DNA of 64,000 bases from Kutzneria chonburiensis (GCF_028622115.1 NZ_CP097263.1:4898001-4962000), one strand, 5' to 3'; counted from the first letter of the stretch, positions 1-9,283 are shown. Made by a program: numbers and translations. The notes: generated by a model not told the origin, from the letters alone.

Positions 1-436
1 TGGCCGTGCCGGGCGGCAGCACCAGGATGCCGGTGTGGTCGTCGCCGAGGCCGAGCTCCTTGACGGAGCAGATCATGCCCTCGCTGACCTTGCCGTACGT
101 CTTGCGCGCGGCGATCTCGAAGCCGCCGGGCAGCACCGCGCCGGGCAGCGCCACCACGACCAGGTCGCCCTCGACGAAGTTGCGGGCGCCGCAGACGATG
201 CCCTGGATCTGGTCCTCGTCCACCTCGACCCGGCAGTACCGGATCGGCTTCTTGAACTCGGTGAGCTCCTCGATCTCCACCACCAGGCCGACCACCAGCG
301 GGCCGTCCACGGTTTCGAGCCGCTCGACCGCCTCGACCTCGTGGCCGATCCGGATCAGGGCCTCGGCCACGTCCTCGGGCGTGGTCTCCTCGGGCAGCGG
401 CAGGTGCTCGGCGAGCCAGCTGACAGGAATGCGCAC
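1..436 (-). CDS. pheT: Phenylalanyl-tRNA synthetase beta subunit, N-terminal part (cut by window edge)
   Basis: Only the first 145 codons are present; the gene continues past the left edge. PheT forms the (alpha-beta)2 cytoplasmic enzyme with PheS and carries tRNA-binding and editing domains. The visible part begins [15 protein letters not shown], the typical PheT start, and runs through the N-terminal tRNA-binding (EMAP/OB-like) domain. I chose GTG at 436 because it opens exactly at this conserved beginning and lies five bases after the pheS stop, which implies translational coupling. Order and orientation match the actinobacterial pheS-pheT pair. Confidence 0.95.
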   Translation of the reverse strand, partial: MRIPVSWLAEHLPLPEETTPEDVAEALIRIGHEVEAVERLETVDGPLVVGLVVEIEELTEFKKPIRYCRVEVDEDQIQGIVCGARNFVEGDLVVVALPGAVLPGGFEIAARKTYGKVSEGMICSVKELGLGDDHTGILVLPPGTA

Positions 437-441
437 GGGAC

Positions 442-1533
<1,092 letters not shown>

Positions 1534-1583
1534 TCATGCGGGTGGTGAACAGACCGATCCTAGAGGGTCGGACTGAAACGATT

Positions 1584-2396
1584 TCACGCGGAGCGCTGCA
1601 CCCGGGCCGAGGTGTAGAGACAGATGGCCGCGGCGGTGGCGAGGTTAAGGCTCTCGGCCTGTCCGTGGATCGGCACCCGCAGCGCGGTGTCGGTCTCGGC
1701 CAGCAGCTCGTCGGGCAGGCCGTGGGCCTCGCTGCCGAACACCCACGCGGTCGGCCCGGCCAGCTCGCCGGCCCGTTCCGCCTGGTCCAGGTCGTGCTCC
1801 GCGTAGCCGTCGGCCGCGACCAGCCGCAGTCCGGCGTCGCGACACGCCGCCAACACCGCGTTCGTGTCACGCGAGCGGGCGACCGGGAGGTGGAACAGGC
1901 TGCCGGTGGAGGCACGCACGCACTTGCCGTTGTGCGGGTCGACGGTGTCACCGGCCAGCAGCACCGCGTCCGCGCCGGCGGCGTCGGCCACCCGCAGCAC
2001 GGTGCCGGCGTTGCCCGGATCGGACACGCCGACCAGCACGGCCACCAGCACCGGGGCGGCGCTGAGGGCATCGGCCAGCGAGCGGTCGACGAGGTCGCAG
2101 ACGGCGACGAGGCCCTGCGGTGACACGGTCTCGGACAGTCCGTCGGCGGCCTTGTCGGTCACCTCGCTGACCGGGATGCGCTGGTCACGGGCCCGGTCGA
2201 GCAGTTCGGCGTTGCGCTGCGCGGCCACGGCGGTGGTGAACACCTCGTGCACGCGACCACGGCCGGCGTCGGCCCAGGCCAGCGCCTCACGCACGGCCTG
2301 CGCGCCCTCGGCCAGGAAGCGGCCGTCCCGGTCGCGGCCGGCACGCCTGGTCAGCTGCCGCGCCGCGGCGACCCGGGGAGTGCGTTCGGTGAACAC
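1584..2396 (-). CDS. tsnR: SpoU/TrmH-family 23S rRNA 2'-O-methyltransferase (TsnR-like)
   Basis: SAM-dependent SPOUT methyltransferase, 270 residues from GTG 2396. The three SpoU motifs are visible: motif 1 around LVGVSDPGNAGTVLR, motif 2 GSEAHGLP, and motif 3 VPIHGQAESLNLATAAA, which includes the knot loop. The N-terminal 90 residues form an L30e-like substrate-binding domain. The frame is open further upstream into rplT, but GTG 2396 (VFTERTPRVAAARQL) matches the usual start. The position between rplT and pheS is the conserved site of tsnR in actinobacteria. The target nucleotide cannot be told from sequence; thiostrepton resistance is not implied. Confidence 0.9.
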   Translation of the reverse strand: MFTERTPRVAAARQLTRRAGRDRDGRFLAEGAQAVREALAWADAGRGRVHEVFTTAVAAQRNAELLDRARDQRIPVSEVTDKAADGLSETVSPQGLVAVCDLVDRSLADALSAAPVLVAVLVGVSDPGNAGTVLRVADAAGADAVLLAGDTVDPHNGKCVRASTGSLFHLPVARSRDTNAVLAACRDAGLRLVAADGYAEHDLDQAERAGELAGPTAWVFGSEAHGLPDELLAETDTALRVPIHGQAESLNLATAAAICLYTSARVQRSA

Positions 2397-2428
2397 GTCG
2401 GCCCCGGGTCGCGCCTGGAACGTCTTGC

Positions 2429-2809
2429 TCAGCCCTGGCTCACCGGGGTCTGGGCCGGCACGTTCTTGCGGGCCAGCTCGACCAGCGCGGCGAACGCGTC
2501 GGCGTCGTTGACCGCGAGCTCGGCCAGGATCTTGCGGTCGACCTCGACACCCGCGACCTTGAGGCCCTGGATGAAGCGGTTGTAGGTCATGCCGTTCTGG
2601 CGCGCGGCCGCGTTGATACGCGTGATCCACAGCTGCCGGAAGTCACCCTTGCGGGCACGACGGTCCCGGTAGGCGTAGTTGAGCGAGTGGAGCACCTGCT
2701 CCTTGGCCTTGCGGTACAGCCGGGAGCGCTGGCCGCGGTAGCCGCTGGCGAGCTCCAGGGTCGTGCGGCGCTTCTTCTGGGCGTTGACCGCCCGCTTGAC
2801 GCGTGCCAC
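2429..2809 (-). CDS. rplT: Large ribosomal subunit protein bL20
   Basis: 50S protein that binds domain I of 23S rRNA early in assembly. Full length (126 residues) beginning [15 protein letters not shown], the invariant basic N-terminal extension. The start is GTG 2809. It follows rpmI with a 74-bp gap and precedes tsnR closely. In many bacteria L20 represses its own operon by binding the leader; no L20-leader fold of the Firmicutes type is recognisable here, but see the structured infC leader upstream. Confidence 0.98.
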   Translation of the reverse strand: MARVKRAVNAQKKRRTTLELASGYRGQRSRLYRKAKEQVLHSLNYAYRDRRARKGDFRQLWITRINAAARQNGMTYNRFIQGLKVAGVEVDRKILAELAVNDADAFAALVELARKNVPAQTPVSQG

Positions 2810-2883
2810 TGGTTCATCCTGTCAATCTCAAGGGGGTGTTCGGGGCACCCCGGGGGTGTTCGTGGGGAGGCAGCGCTCGCGCG

Positions 2884-3078
2884 TCAGAGGCCGAGCATCT
2901 TCTTCATGCGCGACACGTCGCTCTTGGCGACCTGCTTGTCACCGGCGTAGCGGCGGGTCAGCTTGCTGGACTTCTTCTCCAGCAGGTGGCGCTTGCCGGT
3001 GCCCTCCCGCATGAGCTTGCCCTTGCCGGTCACCTTCACGCGCTTGGAGATGCCGCTGTGCGTCTTGTTCTTGGGCAT
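2884..3078 (-). CDS. rpmI: Large ribosomal subunit protein bL35
   Basis: Small basic 50S protein, 64 residues, beginning MPKNKTHSGISKRVK and ending in the usual RMKKMLGL. ATG 3078. It sits between infC (73 bp upstream) and rplT in the universal infC-rpmI-rplT order and is certainly part of that operon. Confidence 0.98.
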   Translation of the reverse strand: MPKNKTHSGISKRVKVTGKGKLMREGTGKRHLLEKKSSKLTRRYAGDKQVAKSDVSRMKKMLGL

Positions 3079-3151
3079 TGTCGTCCTCGTTGTCGTACCG
3101 CCGCCCGGATCGGGCGGCGGTGCGTCGTCGTACCTCGGGGGTTCCCGGGTA

Positions 3152-3757
3152 TCACTCCTGCTCGGAGCCGGTCTCCGGGGTGGCGGCCTTGATCGGCCGG
3201 GTCTTCGTGGTCTTGTGCGGCGCCAACACCATGATCATGTTGCGGCCGTCCTGCTTCGCGCTGGACTCGACGAAGCCGAGCTCGTTCACGTCCTCGGCCA
3301 GCCGCTGCAACAGCCGGAAGCCGAGCTCCGGCCGGGACTGCTCGCGGCCGCGGAACATGATCGTGACCTTGACCTTGTGCCCGTGCTCGAGGAAGCGAAC
3401 CACGTGGTTCTTCTTCGTCTCGTAGTCGTGCGGGTCGATCTTCGGCCGGAGCTTCTGCTCCTTGATCACGGTGAGCTGCTGGTTGCGCCGGGACTCGCGG
3501 GCCTTCTGCGCGCTCTCGTACTTGTACTTGCCGTAGTCCATGAGCTTGCAGACCGGCGGGCGGGCCTGCGGTGCGACCTCGACGAGGTCCAGATCCGCTT
3601 CCACGGCGAGCCGCAGGGCGTCCTCGATGCGGACGATCCCCACCTGTTCGCCGTTCGGTCCGACGAGCCGAACCTCGGGCACCCGGATGCGTTCGTTGAT
3701 CCGGGCCTCGGGAGCGGCGGTGGGGCCACCACGGTCTCGACTAGAGGGAGCTGTCAT
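3152..3757 (-). CDS. infC: Translation initiation factor IF-3
   Basis: IF-3 (201 residues) keeps 30S subunits free and checks start-codon pairing. The N-domain carries [15 protein letters not shown] and the C-domain contains [17 protein letters not shown] 3757 is preceded by GAAGGA about seven bases away. The short acidic, Gln/Glu-rich C-terminal tail is typical of actinobacteria. First gene of the translation operon; its leader contains a hairpin and a 13-codon ORF, listed separately. Confidence 0.97.
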   Translation of the reverse strand: MTAPSSRDRGGPTAAPEARINERIRVPEVRLVGPNGEQVGIVRIEDALRLAVEADLDLVEVAPQARPPVCKLMDYGKYKYESAQKARESRRNQQLTVIKEQKLRPKIDPHDYETKKNHVVRFLEHGHKVKVTIMFRGREQSRPELGFRLLQRLAEDVNELGFVESSAKQDGRNMIMVLAPHKTTKTRPIKAATPETGSEQE

Positions 3758-3775
3758 GCACGTCCTTCACTGCCT

Positions 3776-3825
3776 TCATGCGCCAGGAACAGCAACGGCC
3801 CCACATGTCCGTGACATGCGGGGCC
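3776..3825 (-). promoter_or_regulatory. infC leader: hairpin with embedded 13-codon leader ORF
   Basis: On the infC strand a near-perfect inverted repeat (13-nt arms at 3797-3809 and 3813-3825, one mismatch) lies 40 bases upstream of infC. Inside it begins an ATG (3817) ORF of 13 codons, MSRTCGAVAVPGA, which stops at 3776, 18 bases before the infC start. GAAGGAAG about a dozen bases upstream could be its ribosome-binding site. A translating ribosome would melt the hairpin, so attenuation is possible. Structure and ORF are seen directly; the regulatory role is inference. Confidence 0.5.
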
Positions 3826-3980
3826 CGCTTCCTTCCGATCGCCCGGCGCTGGCGCCGAACTGCTCCAGCCAGGGCTGGAGGACCGGACCCGGCTGCCCGT
3901 AGGCGGCTCGGGTGGGAGCGGGGCTCCACTTGCCGCCCCCGCACATACGGGGGCTGGTCGCACGTGTAAGGGTAGCAGAC

Positions 3981-4331
3981 GTGACGGAACTGCCCGAAAT
4001 CGACGGCCCCCAGCTGCGGGAGCTGGCCGCCGTGCCCAGCGTGGAGATCATCAGCCGGGCCGCGGTGATGCTGCTGTCGGCCGCGGCCGAGCGGCTCGGC
4101 CTGGCCGACACCGAGCCCGAGTCCAGCCCGCACCGGGACCTGGACGAGGCCCGGCGGCTGATCACCGCGCTGGCCGGCCTGATCACCGCGTCCGCCGAGT
4201 ACCTCGGCCCGCACGCCGGCCCGTTGCGGGACGGCCTGCAAGCCGTGCAGCGAGCGTTCCGCGAGGGCTCCGCCGTGCCCGACGAGCCCGGCCAGGGCCC
4301 CGGCGAAAAGTACACCGGCCCGGTCTACTGA
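3981..4331 (+). CDS. DUF1844 family protein
   Basis: Small acidic helical protein (116 residues from GTG 3981; the frame is open further upstream but the conserved family start is VTELPEIDGPQLRELAAVPS). The DUF1844 core PSVEIISRAAVMLLSAAAERLGL is clear. Family function is unknown. It is divergent from infC, as in many actinobacteria, and shares the roughly 220-bp intergenic region with it. No good Shine-Dalgarno is seen, so a leaderless transcript is possible. Followed directly by a large inverted-repeat terminator. Confidence 0.85.
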   Translation: MTELPEIDGPQLRELAAVPSVEIISRAAVMLLSAAAERLGLADTEPESSPHRDLDEARRLITALAGLITASAEYLGPHAGPLRDGLQAVQRAFREGSAVPDEPGQGPGEKYTGPVY

Positions 4332-4342
4332 CCCCGAATCGA

Positions 4343-4396
4343 CGCTTGGAAGGGGCCTTCCTGCACTCCGAGTGCAGGAAGGCCCCCTTCCAAGCG
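4343..4396. terminator. Bidirectional terminator, copy 1 of a repeated palindrome family
   Basis: Long inverted repeat: the left arm CGCTTGGAAGGGGCCTTCC continues into TGCACTC, and the right arm begins GAGTGCAGG. The arms differ only by one G in a G-run. It lies between the convergent DUF1844 and amidase genes and has no U-tract. Related copies lie at 8102, 16279 and 20556, all between convergent genes. A strong intrinsic terminator acting in both directions is the natural reading. Confidence 0.85.
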
Positions 4397-4407
4397 TTAG
4401 AGGTTGC

Positions 4408-5823
4408 TCACAGGGCGGGGCGGCGGAGGTGCCAAGGGGTGGCCTGCTGGTAGGCGTGGGCGGCGGCCGCGAGGTGGGGTTCGGTGTGGGCGGGGCCTAG
4501 GAGCTGGACGCCGATGGGCATGCCGGAGTCGGTGACGCCGGCGGGGAAGGCGACGGCCGGCAGGCCGGTGACGCTGGCCAGCAAAGCGAACCTGGTGAGC
4601 ACGGGGATCAGCGGCAGGCCGTCGACCTCCTCGGTGCCGTGCGGCAGGTCGGGCACGGGCGAGGTCGGCATGAGCACCACGTCGACCGTGCCGAACAGGG
4701 CGTTGACCTGCGCGATCAGCCGTCGCCGGACGCGGCGGGCCTGCACGTAGTCCTCGACGGGCGCCTCAAGGCCGGCTTCGAGGAACGCCTGGATGCCGTG
4801 GCTGAACGGCTCGCCGGCCAGGTGCTCGCGGTAGGCTTCGGCGGCCTCGCGGAAGACCAGCAACGAGGACACCGAGCCGTACAGCTCGGCGGCGGGCAGC
4901 CGCACCGGGACCGTGGTGGCGCCGAGGTCGCAGAGCACGTCGGCGACGGCGTCCATGGCGGCGAGGACGTCGGGGCGGGCACCGGCAAGGAAGGCGTCGT
5001 CGGGAATTCCGACGCGAAGATCCTTCACGCCGGGCAGCCGGCCGACGGTCACGACGGGGTCGCCGAGCGACTGACCGGCGAGGACGCGGAGCAGGAGCAG
5101 CGCATCGCGGGCGTCACGGGCCATCGGGCCGACGACGTCGTGCGACCAGGCCAGCGGGCGGATGCCCTCGACCGGCAGCAGGCCGTGAGTGGGCTTGATC
5201 GCGGTGGTGCCGCAGAACGCCGACGGCAGGCGGAGCGAGCCGCCGGTGTCGGTGCCGAGCGCCGCGGCGACCTGGCCGGCCGCCAACGCGGCGGCCGAAC
5301 CGCCGGAGGAGCCGGACGTCATCTTGGTGGTGTCCCACGGGTTGTGGGACTGGGGCGTGGAGACGCCGTAAGCGATCTCGTGGGTTTGAGTCTTACCGAT
5401 GACGATGCCGCCGGCCTCGCGGATGCGGGTGACGACCGTGGCATCGGTGGCCGCCGGTTCGGTGAAGACGGTGGTGCCGGCGGCGGTGACCGTGCCGGCG
5501 ACGTCGATGAGGTCCTTGATCGCGACGGGAACGCCGTGCAGCACGGCCTGCGGACGCTCGACCGACAGCGCCGCGGCGTTGGCACGGACATCCTCGGCGA
5601 CGGAGACGAAGGCGTGCACCGCAGGGTCGGTCGCGGCGATCCGGCCCAGGCATGACTCGACCAGCTCTAACGGCGTCAGCGCACCGTCATGGATGGCGCA
5701 GGCGGCGTCGACCAGGCCCAGCTGCCACGGCTCGACGGCGTCCACTGCGGCGTCGGCGGCGCGAACGGCGTCAACCGCCGCGGTGACGAACGGCTGCGCC
5801 CATTCGAGGCGCGAATGGCTCAT
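4408..5823 (-). CDS. Amidase-signature family amidase (GatA/AtzF-like)
   Basis: Hydrolyses an amide to acid and ammonia; 471 residues from ATG 5823 (MSHSRLEWAQPF). An in-frame TTG at 5859 would overlap the upstream gene and is less likely. Catalytic Lys is in VAIKDLIDV and the Ser-cisSer-Lys signature in SGSSGGSAAALAAG with GTDTGGSLRLPSAFCGTTAIKP. It has no signal peptide. No gatB/gatC neighbour, so it is not a tRNA amidotransferase. It is last in an operon after an ArsR regulator and an AmiC-like sensor fusion, which suggests an aliphatic amide, urea derivative or similar substrate; the exact one cannot be told. Confidence 0.88.
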   Translation of the reverse strand: MSHSRLEWAQPFVTAAVDAVRAADAAVDAVEPWQLGLVDAACAIHDGALTPLELVESCLGRIAATDPAVHAFVSVAEDVRANAAALSVERPQAVLHGVPVAIKDLIDVAGTVTAAGTTVFTEPAATDATVVTRIREAGGIVIGKTQTHEIAYGVSTPQSHNPWDTTKMTSGSSGGSAAALAAGQVAAALGTDTGGSLRLPSAFCGTTAIKPTHGLLPVEGIRPLAWSHDVVGPMARDARDALLLLRVLAGQSLGDPVVTVGRLPGVKDLRVGIPDDAFLAGARPDVLAAMDAVADVLCDLGATTVPVRLPAAELYGSVSSLLVFREAAEAYREHLAGEPFSHGIQAFLEAGLEAPVEDYVQARRVRRRLIAQVNALFGTVDVVLMPTSPVPDLPHGTEEVDGLPLIPVLTRFALLASVTGLPAVAFPAGVTDSGMPIGVQLLGPAHTEPHLAAAAHAYQQATPWHLRRPAL

Positions 5824-5842
5824 GCCGTTGATCAAACTGGGC

Positions 5843-7285
5843 TCAGTCGATCCCGGCAAGCCCCTGCTGGGCCCGGATCCGGAAGCCGCCGGTCACCGCC
5901 TCGGCCAGGTACAGCGGCTGCCGCAGCCGGCCGGTCGGCGTGACGGTGACCTCGCCGCGCGGACCGGTGAAGCTGACCCCGGGCAGGGCCCCGACCAGCG
6001 ACGTCGGCTCGATCGTGCCGGCTGCCTCGGCCGCGCGGGCGTAGAGGTGGATACCTTCGTAGACGGATTCGGTGACGCTGGAGACCGGCGGCGCGGCCAG
6101 GCCGAAGCGGGCCCGGTAACGGCTGATGAAGTCCCGGTTCTCCGGCGTGGGCAGGTCCATGAAGTAGCCGAGCACGGACCACATGCCCTCGGCCGCTTCG
6201 TCGCCGATGTGGTCGCGGGTCGCCTCGTCCAGCAGCGCCCCGAAACTGCGGACGCGGCAACGCAGGCCAGCCGCGTGCAGTTGCCGTTCGAACGCCACGG
6301 CGTCACCGCCGACCAGACTGTTGACCACCAGCTCGGCGTCGGACTCCTCGATCGACTCCAGCACCTCGTCGAAGTCGGTGGTGCTGAGCGGCACGTAGCG
6401 CTCGCCGAGCAGCCGGCCGCCCTCGTCCTCGACGGTGCGGCGGGCGCAGGCGCCGACCGCGCGCGGCCACACGTAGTCGTTGCCGATCACGTACCAGCCC
6501 TTGCCGCCGTGCTCGCGCATCATCGCCGGCACGGCCTGGCCCAGCTGCTCCCCCGGCACCTCGCCCCAGCGGAACAGCCGTCCCGCCGGCTTTCCGCCCT
6601 CGTTCACCGGTGTGTAGAAGTACGGCAGGCCGACCCGTTTCGCGTACGGGCGAACGGCGTCCAGGGTCGCCGAGGTGTGCACGGCGATCACCATGTCCAC
6701 GTGGTGGCGCAGGTGCAGGCGTTTGAGCTCGGCCAGGCCGGTGGCCGGGCTGGTGGCGTCGTCGGCGGTGATCAGGCGCAGCGGCCGGCCGTGCACGCCG
6801 TTCTCCGCGTTGATCTCATCGACGGCCAGGCGTGCGCAGTTCTCCACCGCCGGGCCGAACACGCCGGCGCTGCCGCTGTAGCTGGTCAGCAGGCCGATGC
6901 GGACCACCGGCTCGTCGGGGTCCTCGGCCAGGTCGCTGCCGAGCAGCCGGGCCAGCGGGGCGATGCTGCCGTCCTCGACCGAAGTGACCAGACGGACCCG
7001 GGTGTTGGGGCCGTCCGGTTCGAAGTCGATGATCACGCGTCCGCGCCACGGGGATTCGTGGCGCAGCACGATGCGTTGGGCCGGCAGGACGCGGTGGACG
7101 CGGGCGATGCCGGCCAGCGGCGTGCCGCCGATCGGGAACGCGACCCGCACGGTACGGCCCGGGCGCAGGTCGTCGGTGCGGGCGTCGAAGGTCCAGTCGG
7201 CCCAGCGGCCGCCGCCGAACGACGCATAGGCCGCGTCGCGGGTCGCCGGCACTGTCACCTCGGCGGTGAACAGGATGTCGGCCAT
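5843..7285 (-). CDS. Fusion of an SRPBCC (START-like) domain with an AmiC/urea-type periplasmic-binding fold
   Basis: 480 residues from ATG 7285, preceded by GGGGAG five bases away. Residues about 1-115 form an SRPBCC lipid/ligand-binding domain (ILFTAEVTVPATRDAAYASF through IIDFEPDGPNTRVRLVTS). Residues about 125-480 are a type I periplasmic-binding fold of the amide/urea/branched-chain class (VRIGLLTSYSGSAGVFGPAV and DEINAENGVHGRPLRLI). There is no signal peptide or lipobox and no ABC transporter genes, so it should be cytoplasmic like Pseudomonas AmiC, the amide sensor. The adjacent amidase and ArsR gene support an amide-sensing role. The fusion is unusual; function is inferred. Confidence 0.75.
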   Translation of the reverse strand: MADILFTAEVTVPATRDAAYASFGGGRWADWTFDARTDDLRPGRTVRVAFPIGGTPLAGIARVHRVLPAQRIVLRHESPWRGRVIIDFEPDGPNTRVRLVTSVEDGSIAPLARLLGSDLAEDPDEPVVRIGLLTSYSGSAGVFGPAVENCARLAVDEINAENGVHGRPLRLITADDATSPATGLAELKRLHLRHHVDMVIAVHTSATLDAVRPYAKRVGLPYFYTPVNEGGKPAGRLFRWGEVPGEQLGQAVPAMMREHGGKGWYVIGNDYVWPRAVGACARRTVEDEGGRLLGERYVPLSTTDFDEVLESIEESDAELVVNSLVGGDAVAFERQLHAAGLRCRVRSFGALLDEATRDHIGDEAAEGMWSVLGYFMDLPTPENRDFISRYRARFGLAAPPVSSVTESVYEGIHLYARAAEAAGTIEPTSLVGALPGVSFTGPRGEVTVTPTGRLRQPLYLAEAVTGGFRIRAQQGLAGID

Positions 7286-7334
7286 CTGCGCTCCCCGGGA
7301 CAAGGGCCAGGTCGCGCGAGCGTACCGGCGATGA

Positions 7335-7670
7335 TCATCCGCCGGTCAGCCGCATCGGATGCTCCACCCGATGGTGTGTCTGATGACTGTGTGTAGCCAC
7401 CAACCGGGCCAGGACGTTGACCGCGTCCTGCACCGGGCGGGGCCGCAGCGAGTACAGCCGGAACCGGCCCTGGCGGCGTTCCTGCACCAGACCGGCCTCG
7501 CGCAGGATGCGCAGGTGGGTCGAGACGGCCGTCCGTCCGATGTGGTGGAAGGCGGCGGCGATCTGCGAGGCCGTTAACTCCGGGTGTTCGGACAGCAGGC
7601 GCAGCACCGCCCGCCGACTGGGGTCCGCCAGCGCGCCGAACGTCGCCGACTCGGTGTCCCTCTCGTGCAC
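7335..7670 (-). CDS. ArsR-family winged-helix transcriptional regulator
   Basis: 111 residues from GTG 7670, preceded by GGGAGGG at good spacing; the frame extends upstream but lacks a comparable ribosome site. The winged helix covers roughly residues 5-85 (ATFGALADPSRRAVLRLLSE, then the recognition helix GRTAVSTHLRILREAGLV). No metal-binding cysteines, so it belongs to the non-metal ArsR group that often neighbours SRPBCC proteins, as here. First gene of the operon with the SRPBCC/AmiC fusion and the amidase, and likely their regulator. Confidence 0.85.
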   Translation of the reverse strand: MHERDTESATFGALADPSRRAVLRLLSEHPELTASQIAAAFHHIGRTAVSTHLRILREAGLVQERRQGRFRLYSLRPRPVQDAVNVLARLVATHSHQTHHRVEHPMRLTGG

Positions 7671-7779
7671 GCGCCCTCCCCGATCCGTCCCGACCTTGGT
7701 CCTTACGGCTGCGAGCCATGGGGAGTTCATCGGTGACGTTCCGGGCAAGGTTTTCGCGAACCGCTTGCCGGAAAGCGCT

Positions 7780-7802
7780 TACCGTCTACATTCTAGACGG
7801 TA
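7780..7802. promoter_or_regulatory. Perfect inverted repeat, operator candidate
   Basis: TACCGTCTA-N5-TAGACGGTA, 9-bp perfect arms with a 5-bp spacer, in the 169-bp divergent region between the ArsR gene and the small Cys-rich gene at 7840. Its size and symmetry fit a homodimeric repressor site. Whether ArsR or another factor binds it is unknown. It is 38 bases from the start of the plus-strand gene, in core-promoter position. Confidence 0.6.
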
Positions 7803-7839
7803 ACGCCGCTTCCGAGTCCGCCGCCAGGGGAGGAAAGCG

Positions 7840-8097
7840 ATGCCCGAGATCTTCATGGCGCGCCTGCGCCCGGAGTTCGCGCGGGGCGAGCGGGAACGGT
7901 GCTGCCACCTGTTCCCCGTGCCCCTGCCCGACTCCGCGCCCAGGATGCTGCACGCTTACTGCGGCGCCACCATCACGCCCGGCCAGGCCGAGCTGCTCGA
8001 CCGTCCCAAGGGCATGCCCTGCGTCACCTGCATCCTGCTGTCCCCGGCCGGCGACCCGACCCCGATCGACGGGGTCGACCTGCTCGGCATCGCCTGA
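7840..8097 (+). CDS. Small cysteine-rich protein of unknown function
   Basis: 85 residues, ATG 7840 preceded by AGGGGAGGAAAG. I do not recognise a named family. It contains a CCH pair near residue 22, a central Cys (HAYCGATI) and a CVTC motif, so a structural zinc site is plausible. No signal peptide or membrane segment. It stands alone, downstream of a perfect palindrome and upstream of a terminator, so it is a monocistronic unit. Codon use matches the neighbours. Confidence 0.7.
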   Translation: MPEIFMARLRPEFARGERERCCHLFPVPLPDSAPRMLHAYCGATITPGQAELLDRPKGMPCVTCILLSPAGDPTPIDGVDLLGIA

Positions 8098-8101
8098 CGA
8101 C

Positions 8102-8146
8102 GTGAAGGGGCTTTCCCGCACTCGGAGTGCGGGAAAGCCCCTTCAC
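8102..8146. terminator. Bidirectional terminator, copy 2 of the palindrome family
   Basis: Perfect 22-bp inverted repeat with a single central base: the left arm begins GTGAAGGGGCTTTCCCG and the right arm ends CCCCTTCAC. It lies between the convergent small Cys-rich gene and ridA. It differs from copies 1, 3 and 4 at several positions, each compensated in the other arm, so the structure rather than the sequence is conserved. Confidence 0.85.
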
Positions 8147-8154
8147 GCACTGAC

Positions 8155-8532
8155 TCAGTCCACAACCGCCAGGGCGTCGATCTCGACGAGCAGACCCGCC
8201 GGAAGGCCGACGTAGACGGTGGTGCGGGCGGGGAAGGGCTCCTTCATGAACTCGCCGTAGGCCTCGTTCATCTCGCCGAAGTGGGCGGTGTCGGTGAGGT
8301 ACACGCGCAGCATGAGCACGTCATCCATGGACGCGCCGGCGGCGGCGAGCACGGCGTTGACGTTGCGCAGGGCCTGGCGGGTCTGGTCGGCGACGGTGGT
8401 GCCGACGATGTTGCTCTGGGCGTCGAAGGCGACCTGCCCGGCGACCTGAAGCACGTTGCCCTTGCGCACGCCCTGGGAGAAAGCCGCCACGGGGGTGGGC
8501 GCCTCGGACGTCCTGATCTCAACCTTGGCCAC
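8155..8532 (-). CDS. RidA/YjgF-family enamine/imine deaminase
   Basis: 125 residues from GTG 8532 with AAAGGA eight bases upstream. RidA trimers hydrolyse the reactive enamine/imine intermediates released by PLP dehydratases. The catalytic Arg and signature appear as MLRVYLTDTAHFGEMNEAY and PARTTVYVGLPAGLLVEIDA. The start overlaps the end of the IclR gene by 14 bases. Its partner is probably the divergent PLP enzyme at 10367, whose reaction would release such an intermediate. Confidence 0.9.
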   Translation of the reverse strand: MAKVEIRTSEAPTPVAAFSQGVRKGNVLQVAGQVAFDAQSNIVGTTVADQTRQALRNVNAVLAAAGASMDDVLMLRVYLTDTAHFGEMNEAYGEFMKEPFPARTTVYVGLPAGLLVEIDALAVVD

Positions 8533-9283
8533 CGGCCATCCTTTCGTCTCCGGTCCAACCGCACTCGGACGAGGCGGCGGCCGCGGTCGCGAGCAACCGC
8601 GGCACGAGGGCGATGAGCCCGTCGTAATCGAGGAAAACCTTGGGCACGGACAGCGACGCGGCGGCGATGACCTCGCCACGCTGGCCGCGAATGGGGGCGG
8701 CTACGCAGTGGATGAAGTCCTCGTGCTCGGAGTTGTCCACGGCGTACCCGCGCTGCCGCACGAGCGCCAACTCGGCGAGGTATTCGCCGGCGCTGGTGAT
8801 GGTGTTGGCGGTGAGCCGCGGATACTCCATGCGCGCGGCGATCTCCCGGGCCTCGGGGCGCTCGGCGAGCAGGACCTTGGCGACGGCGGTGCAGTGCAGA
8901 GGAGCCCGACGGCCGATGCGGGAGTACATCCGCACGGGATGCGTGCTGTCGTACTTGTCGATGTAGACGACCTCGCCGTCCTCGTAGCTGGCGAGGTGCA
9001 CGGTGTGCCCGGTCTCCAGGTTGAGCTGCCGCAGCGCGGACTCGGCGGCCCGCCGCACGTCGAGATCGTCCAGAGCCCGGTTGGACAGGTCGAACAGCGC
9101 GGTGCCGAGCCGGTAGTGCCGCACGCCCTCGCGCTGCACGAACCGGTGCTCCTCCAACGTCCGCAGCAGCCGCAGCACGGTCGACTTGTGCACGTCGATC
9201 ACGGCGGCCAGCTCGTCGAGCGTCTTGCGGCCGTCGGCCATGGCCCGCAACAGCGTGAGCGCGCGGTCCAAGCTCTGGCTCAC
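8519..9283 (-). CDS. IclR-family transcriptional regulator
   Basis: 254 residues from GTG 9283. N-terminal winged helix (VSQSLDRALTLLRAMADGRK with TLDELAAVIDVHKSTVLRLL) and a C-terminal GAF-like effector domain (about residues 75-245, ending with the IclR signature SEHEDFIHCVAAPIRGQRGE). GTGA overlap with the kinase upstream and a 14-base overlap with ridA make a three-gene operon. It probably controls the divergent operon through the inverted repeats at 10317-10346. KdgR, which senses 2-keto-3-deoxygluconate, belongs to this family. Confidence 0.9.
   Translation of the reverse strand: MSQSLDRALTLLRAMADGRKTLDELAAVIDVHKSTVLRLLRTLEEHRFVQREGVRHYRLGTALFDLSNRALDDLDVRRAAESALRQLNLETGHTVHLASYEDGEVVYIDKYDSTHPVRMYSRIGRRAPLHCTAVAKVLLAERPEAREIAARMEYPRLTANTITSAGEYLAELALVRQRGYAVDNSEHEDFIHCVAAPIRGQRGEVIAAASLSVPKVFLDYDGLIALVPRLLATAAAASSECGWTGDERMAGGQG

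Noticed and set aside
5399-7396. 665-codon plus-strand ORF opposite the amidase operon
   Set aside because: Antisense frame open only because of high GC; His/Arg/Gly-rich translation without motifs, while the minus strand encodes recognised domains.
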